Shown one piece after another: positions 46,363 to 60,450 of a stretch of 64,000 bases of DNA (position 1 is the first letter of the stretch; every line of letters begins with the position of its first letter). The notes under the pieces were generated by a model. That model worked only from the letters and a program-made list of their open reading frames with translations, was not told where the DNA came from and made no database searches. The stretch is from Stictocephala bisonia. Lineage: Eukaryota; Arthropoda; Insecta; Hemiptera; Membracidae. The stretch covers positions 186,001-250,000 of the forward strand of contig JAQJVL010000306.1 of NCBI GenBank assembly GCA_035578905.1, in the 5' to 3' direction. The translations under genes were made by a program, and so were the position numbers.

Positions 46363-47575
46363 GCATTGACTCGACCTACTCGCCCATACAACAACAGTTG
46401 CATTGACCCACCCACCCGCCCATACAACAACAGCTGTATTGACCCACCCACCCACCCATAGAACAGTTGTATTGACCCACCCACCCGCCCATACAACAGC
46501 TGTATTGACCCACCCACCCGCCCATACAACAGTTGTATTGACCCACCCACCCGCCCATACAACAACAGTTGTATTGACCCACCCACCCGCCCATACAACA
46601 ACAGCTGCATTAACCCACCCACCCATACAACAACAGTTGCTTTGACCTACCCACCAGACCATACAACAACAGCTGTATTGACCCACCCACCCGCCCATAC
46701 AACAGCAGTTGCATTGATCCACCCACCCACCCATACAACAACAGTTGCTTTGACCCACCCACCCGCCCATACAACAGTTGTATTGATCCACCCACCCGCC
46801 CATACAACAGTTGTATTGACCCACCCACCCGCCCATACAACAACAGTTGTATTGACCCACCCACCCATACATACAACAACAGTTGTATTGACCCACCCAC
46901 CCACCCATACAACAGTTGTATTGACCCACCCACCCGCCCATACAACAACAGTTGTATTGACCCACCCACCCGCCCATACAACATTAACCCACCCACCCAT
47001 ACAACAACAGTTGCTTTGACCTACCCACCAGACCATACAACAACAGCTGTATTGACCCACCCACCCGCCCATACAACAGCAGTTGCATTGATCCACCCAC
47101 CCACCCATACAACAACAGTTGCTTTGACCCACCCACCCGCCCATACAACAGTTGTATTGATCCACCCACCCGCCCATACAACAGTTGTATTGACCCACCC
47201 ACCCGCCCATACAACAACAGTTGTATTGACCCACCCACCCATACATACAACAACAGTTGTATTGACCCACCCACCCACCCATACAACAGTTGTATTGACC
47301 CACCCACCCGCCCATACAACAACAGTTGTATTGACCCACCCACCCGCCCATACAACAGTTGTATTGACCCACCCACACGCCCATACAACAGTTGTATTGA
47401 CCCACCCACCCACCCATACAACAGTTGTATTGACCCACCCACTCACCCAACCCCATACAACAACAGTTGTATTGACCCACCCACCCGCCCATACAACAAC
47501 AGTTGTATTGACCCACCCACCCGCCCATACAAGTTGTATTGATCCACCCACCCACCCATACAACAACAGTTGCAT
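46363..47575. repeat. Large G-rich minisatellite (C-rich on +) with 374-bp internal duplication
   Basis: Units read CATACAACAACAGTTGTATT then GACCCACCCACCCGCC, 32-38 bp. Most contain CCCACCCACCCGCCC, which on the minus strand is four G3 runs separated by single bases. CAGTTGCTTTGACCTACCCA at about 46634 recurs at about 47008 in an otherwise matching block, so 374 bp were duplicated. Frames of up to 302 aa (46647-47555) are translations of the repeat. Confidence 0.97.
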
Positions 47576-48097
47576 TGTGTTGAGTATCTACCTTATAGAT
47601 TATTATGAATCGAAAAGGTGTTTAGATGAATATATTATTAAGTAGTTTATTTGTTCTATTGTATAATATAAACATATATCTGAAGTGTTATATGAAATGT
47701 CTTCAAATGCTGTTGGAATGGATAGAATATCTAATAAAAAACGAAAAAATGTAATTTTTTCTAAATTATATCTCAGTATTAACATTTCTTCAGAAAACAA
47801 AAAAGGTCTGACGACTATCTGTAACAGGTATTTGCTTATCGAAATACTGTTGCTCACCTGTCAAACATTTGTCCCGGGATAGTTGTTATTTTTGTAAAAG
47901 TGATAGCAAAAATTGTTACACCTCCATATTGTTAAGTGAATTCAAGGACACAAGGACGTTCACATATTCCCTACCACACCCATCTGCATCCGAACCAGTT
48001 TCCTTTTTCAGCCTCAAAAATAAAACCCGATTGGAACATAACAAAACAAACTTTAAATTTAAATGGTTTGTATAAATTAATATTCTGTATCATCTCA
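47576..48097. other. Unannotated AT-rich sequence
   Basis: Nothing recognised. Confidence 0.5.
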
Positions 48098-48420
48098 TAT
48101 TATTCTCAGATATGAGACTCCGACACAATTTTGTGCGTATTTTAAGGAAAATATGAATGATTATATAAGTGTAGTATGGGTGTGGATGACCTGTGTAGTC
48201 TAGACACTAACTGAGTTCGACTGTTCCTCCGAAACAGCCATTTATTAATATCCCAATATCCAAGGAGTAAGGGACCTACATCTTTACGTGGTATCCGAAC
48301 CACGGGGTATTTGTCTGATTTTCAGTTAAGGTACAAGCCTGATTCTCATTTTCCTCCCTTCGCAATATCTGGTCAATGCCGACCACCTAACGTGGACACC
48401 CCACACTGCTATTGTATCGT
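48098..48420 (-). mobile_element. S2 copy d
   Basis: On the minus strand CCGTGGTTCGGATACCACG, TGTAGGTCCCTTA and the shared 3' end GTGTCGGAGTCTCATATCTG (also at 38575) identify it. The tRNA-like head is missing. Confidence 0.7.
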
Positions 48421-49582
48421 AAATAATACAATAGCATAACTTAGTAATATTTAACATGGATTAACCAATGAAACATTCATTTACAACCCCTAGTAGGACC
48501 CCGTGGAGAGTATTTCTGATGCGACACTTAATTAAACTGGAGTGATATCTGAACCAACAGTGCCTTAACTTGCAGTTAGTTACATATATATTTAATTACA
48601 GTAATCACTATACAAACAAAGCGCCTGTGCTGCTACCTAACGGCGATTGGTTTCAAATAAGTGCTCTTACGACTGTTTGGCGATTAGTCGCTTCAGCGTG
48701 TGTTGTAGAGAGACAGAGAGAGGGAGACCTCTGGCGCTACCTGTGTAAAACGAACAAGAACTAATTTCACTGAACAGAAAACCAGTTTTACGAGACCTAT
48801 ACGAGCTTCGTTTCTATAGTCATAAGTTGCCATAGAGTGCACGAATACCTACCGCTACAGCCAGTTTAAACAAAGACCTTTTTTATTGCTGCCGGCCATT
48901 GAGTTTTAAAATGCCAGACTGTAAGGCCTGGGATTGGTGAGCCGCACGTTCACACGACACTCAACCGCCCCGTTCACACGAAGGGGCAGGGAGGGAATAG
49001 TTTTTTGGAATAGTGATATAAAGTCAATTTTAAAAATGTTGTATACTTCATGTTACGACTCGTTTTCGTTAAATTACTCTACATAATAATGATTTATTAT
49101 TACAGTACCACGGATCACTATAATACTGAATTGTTGATATATAGCAACTCTTAAACTTCTTAATATTGTACTCACTAATCACAAATATCACCGGAACCAC
49201 AGAACATATTTTGACGAAATAGTGATAAAAGATAGCTGTTGTATCATAGAGACCCACTGAGAAAGTATTTCTCGAAATAACATTCCTAAGGGGTAGAAAC
49301 AGCTCATCAACGTTTACCTTTTTCCATAAAAGTAACTTAGGTACGAATTAAATAATTTATTTCAAACAGCTGATACAAAAAAGACAAACACTTTTATATG
49401 ATTGCACTATACTTTGTATTCTAATGAAGATGTCTAAAAAAATATATATTTATTAATGGGCTAAGTCATGACTGTAAAGTATACTTAACACTTGACCCCG
49501 TAACACAAGTAGAAGGGTTTCTAGACTATAAAACGTTGTTATCTAGAAGAAAGGCAATAGTCTGAGCTTTTATATTGATGTA
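48421..49582. other. Unannotated sequence
   Basis: No supported gene. CCTAAGGGGTAGAAAC at about 49286 resembles an internal part of the Helitron-like elements, but no ends were found. Confidence 0.4.
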
Positions 49583-50344
49583 ATGGTACTTAGAGTGGCA
49601 AAATTTCAAAACTTTTTCTGCAATAACAATATGTTACTAAATCCTCGGAAAACTAAATATATTCACTTCCCTACAGTTCAAAATAAGAATCAGGTTAAAC
49701 CAAACATCAATATCGGCACGGAAAAAGTTGAAAACATTGATAAAACGAAATCTCTAGGTTTTTTAATTGACAGTAGTCTCAGCTGGTGCAGTCATGTAGA
49801 TCACATTATTTCAAAAATTAATTCAGGCTTGTTTGCATTGAGAAGAATGTCATTCCTATGCAGTGAACCAACATTAAAATTAATATTTCATGCTCACATA
49901 CAGTCACATATAGCCTATGGCATATGTGTCTATGGTAGCACTTCTTTACAAAATTTGAACAAAATATTAATGCTGCAAAAAAAGGCAATCAGAATAATTT
50001 TAAAATTAAGAGCTACTGATTCTGTAAGGGGTCATTTCCAAAGTTTGCAAATATTAACGGTATTTGGCTTATACATTTTAAGTTGTATAATGTATGTTAG
50101 AGACCACTTCAGTGAAGTGGAAACTCACTATGACATACACTTTTACAATACAATGGCGATAGTTGTACCCAACCACAGGCTAGAGTTATTTAAAAAGAAA
50201 ACTTCAGTAATGGTTGCGAAGTTTATAAATGCTCTACCTTATAGTATTAAAAATAAATTTGACTCTGTAAATTTTAAATCCCTTGTCAAATCATACCTTA
50301 TTTCGAAATCTTTATATTCTTTGGACGAATATTTTAGTTCTTAG
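49583..50344 (+). pseudogene. 5'-truncated LINE ORF2 C-terminus (Jockey/CR1-like)
   Basis: A continuous 253-codon frame covers the part of a LINE ORF2 after the RT catalytic motif. MLLNPRKTKYIHF is the post-palm segment. SLGFLIDSSLSWCSHVDHI is the thumb. HAHIQSHIAYGICVYGST and MLQKKAIRIILKL follow, then the C-terminal ALPYSIKNKFDS and SLYSLDEYFSS. The palm and endonuclease are absent, as expected for an insertion whose reverse transcription stopped early. The frame has no internal stop, so it is the youngest-looking Jockey/CR1-type fragment here. It is not a functional gene on its own. Confidence 0.85.
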
Positions 50345-50445
50345 TAATAAGTTAATTGAGTTTATACAATAAATTTAGTGACGCTATTTAATGTACAACT
50401 CTGTACTGATACAAATAAAGATATTTTGATTTGATTTGATTTGGT
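50345..50445 (+). mobile_element. 3' UTR and GATTT-repeat tail of the LINE fragment
   Basis: A short UTR contains ACAAATAAAGATATT and ends in tandem TTTGA units (TTGATTTGATTTGATTTGG), marking the 3' junction near 50443. Confidence 0.75.
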
Positions 50446-51194
50446 GTTGAAAGAAGGGTAAAGCAAGCGTAGAGAACCACCTCGTAGTGAAGCAAGGGCT
50501 GTCGGCTATAACAGTTTAAGCAATATTATAATGCTATATACACTTATAATGTACAAACACTTGGAGATTCATCATATTTGGACTACTCTAAAAATCGCTA
50601 TATATTTAAAATTGTTAATATATTGTGTTCGACCTTGTTTATGTCGATTATGGCAATCAATTAAAAACGAAACATCTTTCAAAAGAATTGCATCCCTATA
50701 GATATCCAAACAACTTTTATCACTGCAAGCAGCGTAAAGCACGCACAGTGTGGACGCCCGCTCAAGAGAACGTTCCGTATCCACGTACCGACAAACAGAC
50801 CTCGGCATTATGTTGCGTGTTCTTCGCATAGACGTAGACGCTCTTATTTAAATCAATGAGCTGATTTATTAACTTATGAATATAAATTTATTTATATTTT
50901 TTTACCTCGATTTGCAAATAAGCTCCATGTGTTTAAGTAGGTATATAATTATTTTTTATCTGCGTTTATCTTCTAAATTTATTTATAGATTGACGGGCAG
51001 CAATTATTAACAAATATAACGCTAAAATTCATATCTAAAACAAAAGGGGTCGATTCTCCATTCTTCAACTCACACAGTGGTTTTGAGACGGACAGACAAA
51101 CATTTAATCTGAGAGTTAGTAAACTATTGATTATATTATTCATTTGTCAACATATTTAATGTAAATGTGCATTAAATATGTTTATTTGGCATTA
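50446..51194. other. Unannotated sequence
   Basis: No supported gene; see the rejected VDYGN observation near 50640. Confidence 0.4.
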
Positions 51195-51443
51195 TTTTTT
51201 TTTAATGAGCGGCCTTCTTAACTTTCATCTGCCCATTCCTCATAGACTATTGATCTGTGCGAGGAACTAATTCAGACAGAGTAAGGGGCGAACCAGTACA
51301 TAAGAAGGCGAATCTTACTCATAAATCTTGCAGTCTAGACCGGATTCGAACCAGCGTTGTCTCTTGTCTCTAACCCAAGCCCCATGGTGTAAGCCCAAGC
51401 CCAAAGTCCTGATGCTTTAGACCGCTCGGCTACCGGCTTGCCC
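51195..51443 (-). mobile_element. tRNA-derived SINE (leucine/serine-type head)
   Basis: On the minus strand a head near 51443 contains TAGCCGAGCGGTCTAAAGC (51414-51432), a class II tRNA D-arm and box A. GGTTCGAATCC (51342-51352) is a perfect box B. A GC-rich insert, CTTGGGCTTACACCATGGGG, separates them. An unrelated body follows to a poly(A) run (51195-51203 as T on +). The head is too irregular for a functional tRNA. Confidence 0.75.
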
Positions 51444-51450
51444 ATAAACT

Positions 51451-51961
51451 TATAACCTAGATTTGGCTCAAGGATAAAAAAATGAGTTAATTTTTTTCAC
51501 TATTAAAACTTCATTAAATGTGAACGGGGGCAATCACATGTTTTTTCTAGCAAGAAAACTTCAATAACATAGTTTACTCGTGTGAACCAAACTGCTAGAT
51601 TGTCTTAGTAGACAATAAAAGTAACCAGGTTACTTACTCATTGAGACAAGTTGTAAGGCACTTCTTGATAATGTCATAGTTAATTCTTGTCAGCAAAACT
51701 GTTAGATTATCTACTAAAATAAGGGAAACGAGTTACTCACTCACTGCGAAAAATTGTAAGGCATATTTTGGTAATGACACAGTTCTCTCGTGTGAACCAA
51801 ATTATCGAGTAACTAAGAGGTTAACTCACTCACCGAGTAAAATTTTAGGGACTCTTTGGTAACCTAGAAACCTAAAAAAGGAATATGGGAGGCTTTGGGC
51901 TAGAACTATCAAAAATTGTAATTAACATACCTCACAAACATCACAAAGTCTAATTTTGTTA
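51451..51961. other. Unannotated sequence
   Basis: Diffuse recurrences such as CGTGTGAACCAAA (51580, 51790) and TTACTCACTCA suggest an old 100-bp-scale repeat. No gene. Confidence 0.4.
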
Positions 51962-52146
51962 TACTGTACGTGAACGGGTGGTCCGGTGGGTCAATACCAC
52001 TGTACGTATATAGGTGGGCGGGTGGGTCAGTACCACTGTACATGTATGGGTGGATGCGTGGGTCACTACGACTGTACGTGTATGGGCAGGTGGGTGGGTC
52101 AATAGCACTGTGCATGTATGGGTGGGTGCGTGGGTCACTACCACTG
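51962..52146. repeat. G-rich minisatellite, five units
   Basis: Units of about 36 bp on +: GTACGTATATAGGTGGGCGG, GTGGGTCAGTACCACTGTAC and variants. Same family as the other G-rich arrays. Confidence 0.93.
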
Positions 52147-52197
52147 GGCCGTAGCAGCAGGGTTATTCCTTAGGATGTTCAGTCATCTGTGTATTTT

Positions 52198-52199
<2 letters not shown>

Positions 52200-52259
<60 letters not shown>
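52200..52259. repeat. (TA)n tract, about 60 bp
   Basis: Perfect TA repeat 54 bp after the minisatellite and directly before an RT remnant. Confidence 0.95.
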
Positions 52260-52262
<3 letters not shown>

Positions 52263-52267
<5 letters not shown>

Positions 52268-52455
52268 TCTTTTATGGTAAAAGAAAGTAGAAGTTTTGTA
52301 TTGGAGGTACTGTGTCATATCATTAATGAATGTTTTAATGTGGGTTATTTTCCAGTAGTGTTGCCAGTGGTTTTCCAGTATAGGGAAATTGACGCTATTA
52401 TCCTGGTTGAGCACATTCCTCAATATAGTAAAAATATGACCCAGTGTTATTGGAA
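52263..52455 (+). pseudogene. Short RT remnant (Jockey-like)
   Basis: VKESRSFVLEVLCHIINECF continues NVGYFPVVLP. This matches the RT segment before the palm in Jockey-like LINEs (PL..I.N.....G.FP..LK). It is cut off upstream by the (TA)n tract and loses similarity after about 52400. Confidence 0.6.
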
Positions 52456-53010
52456 CTGTTAGTAATGACTTAAAATCACGTGAGTAATAGCAAGTGTCTA
52501 TTGTGTATGTGCTAACCGCTTCATTATTCATGTTTTCACTTGACAATGGATTCCTAGTACGATTAAGGAGAAGTACAGGCAGATCTGTTTGCCTGCATTC
52601 TTGTATTATCCCTGGTAGGTATGGCAACGATATATCGACATATCAGAAATATCGATAAATATGTTTCGATATATCGATATATTAGTATCTATATTTCCTT
52701 TCGATAATATCGACATATCAATATTTTGGTCCGATATATCACATCACTAAATATTGACGTTATTCTCTGTCCTCAAAATCATCACGATTCTAAAAATAAA
52801 AACGTTTAGATTGCCTCTTATGTCTACAAAACCTGCATTGAAATAATAAAGTAACTTTATTATTTTTACATGAGTTAACGTACTGAAATGTAGTTTAGTG
52901 AATTAATTTGTTTGATTTTTAGTGTTTATTAGAAGCATAGTGCCATTTTTAAACGTCCAACAATAATAACAATGTTATTACATTATTCATTTATAATAAT
53001 AATAAATTCT

Positions 53011-53100
53011 TTATATAATTGTTAAAAATAACACAATTTAAACCAATAAAAACTATATAATTGGTTTAAATTGTGTTATTTTAACAAACAATTATATATA
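53011..53100. repeat. Palindrome with about 37-bp arms
   Basis: TTATATAATTGTTAAAAATA followed by ACACAATTTAAACCAAT (53011-53047) pairs with ATTGGTTTAAATTGTGTTAT continuing to AATTATATATA (53060-53100), across a loop of about 12 bases. Confidence 0.85.
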
Positions 53101-53704
53101 GAAAACCAATACAGCTCCATCTTCAACATAGAATACATTCTTTATTTTTCTCTCAATAAAAATGCAACAAAAATTTCAGTTAATCAACTAACGAATATTT
53201 TTATACAAAGTTTACTCACGTCCTGGCTGACCAACTTAAATTAATATCCTAAAGAGAAAAATAATAGGGCCCCTGAGACTGAAAGCCTGTTTAGGGGTAC
53301 CTGCACTAATACAATTAAAATATTTTATGATAGAGCTCTAGAGCAAACTTATGCTTATTAACAAAATCTAAAAATAATTTGTATTTAAACAATTTAAAGG
53401 TGTGCTTAATGCATATATAATTTATATAATCTAAATTAAAACTATTAATCTTAAGTGTTTGCGACAGTAACATAATGAAATGACACATAGAATTTTGTGA
53501 TATGTAAATATACATTTTATAATGATAAAACATTGAAAATAAATTTTTGCTCAGTTTATAAAGTAATATCAAGAATCTATGAACTGCAGTGAAATAATTC
53601 TACTACATTCATTAATATATACAAGCTGATTATGTTTCAAATGTATACATATAAAAAACAGTAAGAGGGAAAAAGTAACATACATAAATGTCAATATATT
53701 TAGC

Positions 53705-54185
53705 TCAATGTATGTAGTAGCGTTTCACTATTTTCTCGAGCCAATCCCTTAAGTATTTTATAAATTTATTAAGTTTTGGTTCATTTTCTATTCTATTTGG
53801 TAATTGATTGAAAATATTTGGCGCTCTAAAATTAAATTGTTTAGTATAAAATGTCAAGTTTGGTTTCGGTATGTACATTCTACTTGCATTTCTTAATCTG
53901 AGAAAGTTGTGGTCCTTTAAGAATTTATCACCAATATAAAATGTTTTCAGAACTTTGTATATAAAAAGGGATCTTGAAGGTAAAATATTTTAACGCAAAA
54001 AGCACGAGAAGGGTGGGATCAAACTGATTTGTGTTCAGAGCAAATCTTACAAATAGCTTTTGTAAGGTAATTGGTCCTAAATTAGTTAAGTAAGTTTCTC
54101 CCCCCCCCCCTCCCCAGCACAATATTCCATACTCTAGCCTACTATTGACATACGCAAAATATAGTGACCTTAAAACTATTAATGG
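53705..54185 (-). pseudogene. LINE ORF2 C-terminus nested in the hAT-like element
   Basis: Minus-strand reading from 54185: SLYFAYVNSRLEYGILCWG, then in another frame LGPITLQKLFVRFALNTNQF. Then RSLFIYKVLKTFYIGDKF runs without break through NASRMYIPKPNLTFYTKQF and RAPNIFNQLPNRIENEPK to a stop at 53705. This is the post-palm region of a CR1/Jockey-type RT. A G run (C10 on + at about 54101) breaks the frame. It is 5'-truncated at about 54185. The region 53100-53705 is likely its 3' UTR; the frame there (53315-53572, minus) has no motif. Confidence 0.8.
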
Positions 54186-54634
54186 ACAAATATTCTTTAA
54201 GAAATAGAAGAATAATATAAATAATATTATAATAATTAAAGGTATAACTGTTCTTATTTTGAATTGTTTTCATTCAACCCCACAGACCACAACTTGTTTC
54301 GTGTAGATAAATGTATTTAATTTTTACATTCAGTAGGATATTCTAACTAATGACAGCAAAACATGAGTGTATTTGTGGTCATGACATAAGAGTTAGTGTA
54401 TAATTTGTGGACCATCCATTATTGGATGTGAAGGTTCAGTGACCAACCTAAAATAATTATTTATTGGGTCCAGAATGCATTTTAAAAACTTAATTTTAAA
54501 CAGATAAATCTTTCAGAATTCGATATATCGATTGCCCGATATATAGATATTTTTCTTTCGATATTATCGGTAGATCGATATTTGGTTTGTGATATATCGA
54601 TATGTTGAAAATATTTGCCATCCCTAATCCCTGG

Positions 54635-55159
54635 CATCCACGTCATGTTTATGGCATTCATAAACTTACTTATTTACACATATTTATTTATAGTTTTATA
54701 TAAATGACAATATATATATATACGAAAAAATATCACAGATCCAAGGTAGATTCGTTACATATTTTTATTAAATATTTTTATGACATTTTTTAAAGGCTTC
54801 AGGTATCAAAATGAAATTGTTATTTATTTGTTTTCTATTTCTTCTTTCGTTAATTTGGTTAAATTGGTTCTTCAGTAATTATTGTTTTTCAAATTGTAAA
54901 ATTCTTCTATTTAATATAAGTCAGCACCATCTAACAATGTTCTTAATTTCACGTTGTGTATAATGTAATTTATTTTTACAATGTCAGATAAAAATGTAAA
55001 TAATTTTGGTACCATGTATGTTTTTTTATTTTTTAGTGAATATTTGCAATACGATGTATGGGTATGATATTAATTTTATCTCTTTAGTTATCTATATGAA
55101 AAATACCACTAATTTATTTTGAGGTTTTATTAACGAAAAAATTAACCTACATTTATAAA
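54635..55159. other. Unannotated AT-rich sequence
   Basis: Nothing recognised. Confidence 0.5.
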
Positions 55160-55455
55160 TAAATGATTTAATAGAAACTAAGGAGACAACAGCATATCGT
55201 GGAATCTGAACCACGAAGTAGTGATCTGATTCATGACTAATTGCCAAGCATGATACTCACTTCTCTTGCCAAGACCCTGGCCACTATACTCACCATAATC
55301 CATATTCATATAGTAGTGTCCATACCGATGTAAGCATCGAAAGGATGTTGAGTCAGTATTAAGGGAACTGAGTCGATATTCCATCGCCTACGATCCCCAA
55401 AACACTTAGCTCCAAAGAAGCTAATTTACTGCACTAAGCCACTAGTGCCAGCAAT
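55160..55455 (-). mobile_element. S2 copy e, with tRNA-like head
   Basis: From 55455 on the minus strand: GGCACTAGTGGCTTAGTGCA (head), GGGGATCGTAGGCGATGG, CAATTAGTCATGAATCAGAT, CGTGGTTCAGATTCCACG and TCTCCTTAGTTTCT. This is the least interrupted copy and gives the family order. Confidence 0.72.
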
Positions 55456-58310
<2,855 letters not shown>

Positions 58311-58312
58311 TA

Positions 58313-59317
58313 TATATAATTTTAATGAATTACGTGAATTAAAAAAACCTAATGTACTATCAAATTATTTATAATATTAATTATATATTATTTCCAAACT
58401 TTGAGGAAAGATGTAACACCTGAGATGCGCTCACTAAATATGGAAATATAGACAATTAAGGTCAAATCAATGTCAAATATAACGATTATTGAGGCATCCT
58501 CCACGTAATACTTCACATTTTGCATATTTTACAACACACGTGGTCTGGCAGATTGCCGGGAACGACGGACGAGGAATGCACCGGCCACCTGGACACTTAG
58601 CTGTACTAATTATATAACGATGCATATCTATCTATGTATCAAGATAATACTTCAATTGCCTGTCAAATTATAAAATAACAGTTTATAAACTACAATAAGA
58701 GCATGTGCTATTATATAACACGTATACTTACATTTCTTGTTATTATGGTAAAAACAAATTCTATTGATTCAAAATAAAATACAAAATGAACATTATGACT
58801 ATAAATATTTCTCGATCCTAGATTTATTTAATCCTGATCTAATAAGTTTGGTAAAACAATACTTCATGAACTTTCATGAATTTATGTAAAGCACTGTAAC
58901 TCGTTATTACTTCTTGCCTTAAGAGTGGGCACTCTACCACGTCATCCACTGTTTCAGATTTCCAGGGAATTGAATAATACAACTTTAGATCAAGTCTTTA
59001 CCTTTGTGAACGATCGTGTGAAATCACTAACTAAGGCCAGACTTCATATTCGGTGAATAAATTGGATCTACGTTTGTAAATTTAATAGTAAAATATTAAA
59101 TTCTTTTCTAAAGCACGGTACAGACACTATTAGTCATCTGATATCTCAATTGGTTGATCCTGATGACATCATTAGTCTGACTACACTTCGTTACTTTCAT
59201 TCATAATGGACATCAAGTCATTCATTATTTTCGACCGAAATTCTTCGTGTGTATGTAGAATATTAAAATTACGTTAATTGTGCACTTCCAAGTAAATTTT
59301 AAATTTATTGATTAAGG
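58313..59317. other. Unannotated AT-rich sequence
   Basis: Nothing recognised. Confidence 0.5.
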
Positions 59318-59960
59318 GCCAGCAATCGCAGTGCTGTAACCCAGATATTTAAGGATAAGGGTTGTAGAGATTGAAGGTCATAGGTTATGTTCTTAGTTTT
59401 ATTAATACCGCCACAGGGTTCACCCAACAGTTACCATCACATTGGACAGTACCAGAAGTATGGGGTGTTCCTGACGAATTGTGGTCAGAGTTCTAGAGGA
59501 GAGAAACACAGGGAAGGAGAAAACAGAGGTCGCATCAAGTGGAGCGCTGAATGTGTGTCAAGCCGTTATTTCTCAACTTTGCAACGCGATTGTAGGGCCA
59601 GAACCTTGTCAGTTCTTCCTTTGTTACCCCAAATCATCAAGGATAAACTTAGTAATTATTACTACAGATGTATAAAGATGTACATTATTTGTAGTTATAA
59701 TTGCCACTGAGCCGTTCGCTACGGCCTTAAAAAGCAACCTTTGAATCATTTTCTCTGCGAGAGAACTGAATATCAGACTCCTCAGTTAGCACTACGTGGT
59801 TCAGATGTCACCATAATCTGTAGTCTCCTTAGTTGCCTTGTCTGTTGGAATATAGATAAATGGTAGTATCTAAGGGTCGTTTAACCTTAGTACAAAAGTA
59901 CACTCACTCATCATAACACTCGCAAATCGTTTTCACCCTTTTATCTACGATCGGCGTCTA
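59318..59960 (+). mobile_element. S2 copy f, with unrelated middle
   Basis: A head-like start (CAATCGCAGTGCTGTAACCC, 59325) and a body-like end (CTACGTGGTTCAGATGTCAC and AGTCTCCTTAGTTGCCTTG, about 59790-59845) belong to S2. The 350 bp between them (59400-59754) are not S2. They contain two frames, 59387-59710 and 59481-59675, that I do not recognise. Confidence 0.5.
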
Positions 59961-60269
59961 AAAGATAAATTAACTAATTATATTATGCTCATTTGTTACG
60001 CTATTTCGTTTAATTAACATGGGAAACAAAGGATTAAACGATGATTAAATTAAACACACGGTGGGAAATGTCACACTTTTGGTGGCAAACAACAGTTAAT
60101 AATTACAGCAATTGAGTAAAAATCACGCGACTTTAATAATGCGATTTTCCATTAATTCAAAGGTTCATATTTGTGAGCCGTATCCATTAGTTCATTTGTG
60201 AGCTTTCATTTTCAACTTGTGTTTTAACCCAAGACGCATGCCATAATCTTTACCACTATAATAGATTTA
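59961..60269. other. Unannotated AT-rich sequence
   Basis: Nothing recognised. Confidence 0.5.
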
Positions 60270-60450
60270 TATTATTTCCAGAATTTACAATGCTATTAAA
60301 TGGCCATCTAAGTTCCTGTAGAGCAATAATATCCATATTATACGACCCACCCGCCCACCTATACACGTACAGTGGTATAGAGTATAGATTCCAAGATCAG
60401 CTACATTTAGTAAAAACTCTTCTAAACTTTAACCTATTAAATATATGATT
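60270..60450 (-). pseudogene. Possible LINE endonuclease remnant split by one G-rich monomer
   Basis: On the minus strand MDIIALQELRWPFNSIVNSG resembles the DIIALQE.RW segment of LINE APE endonucleases. Directly upstream lies one G-rich monomer, and beyond it decayed sequence (about 60380-60450) with no clear motif. Short and tentative. Confidence 0.45.
60344..60379 (-). repeat. Solo monomer of the G-rich minisatellite
   Basis: On the minus strand CCACTGTACGTGTATAGG continues into TGGGCGGGTGGGTC: one complete unit of the family with no tandem neighbour. Confidence 0.9.

Larger units (their letters stand above)
52616..54626 (+). mobile_element. hAT-like element with exact 8-bp target duplication and nested LINE
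   Basis: The ends are TAGGTATGGCAACG and, as complement of the right end, TAGGGATGGCAAATATTT. ATCCCTGG flanks both sides exactly (52608-52615 and 54627-54634), and 8 bp is the hAT duplication length. Subterminal TATCGATA words resemble those of the 690-bp copy at 38885. Compared with that copy, about 1.2 kb is extra between about 52990 and 54215; it contains a LINE fragment and a palindrome. Without it the element would be about 0.8 kb, a non-autonomous hAT relative. No transposase domain seen. Confidence 0.85.

Noticed and set aside
46318..47645. Open frames up to 302 aa rich in Gly/Trp/Val or Thr/His/Pro
   Set aside because: Pure translation of the C-rich repeat with no unique sequence or plausible start context.
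50625..50831. FDLVYVDYGNQ resembles the VDYGN core of Tudor domains
   Set aside because: Only a few residues match, a stop lies just upstream, and no splice acceptor is visible. Probably chance.
51342..51441. Functional tRNA-Leu or tRNA-Ser gene
   Set aside because: No acceptor-stem pairing and an oversized, irregular insert; followed by a SINE body and poly(A).
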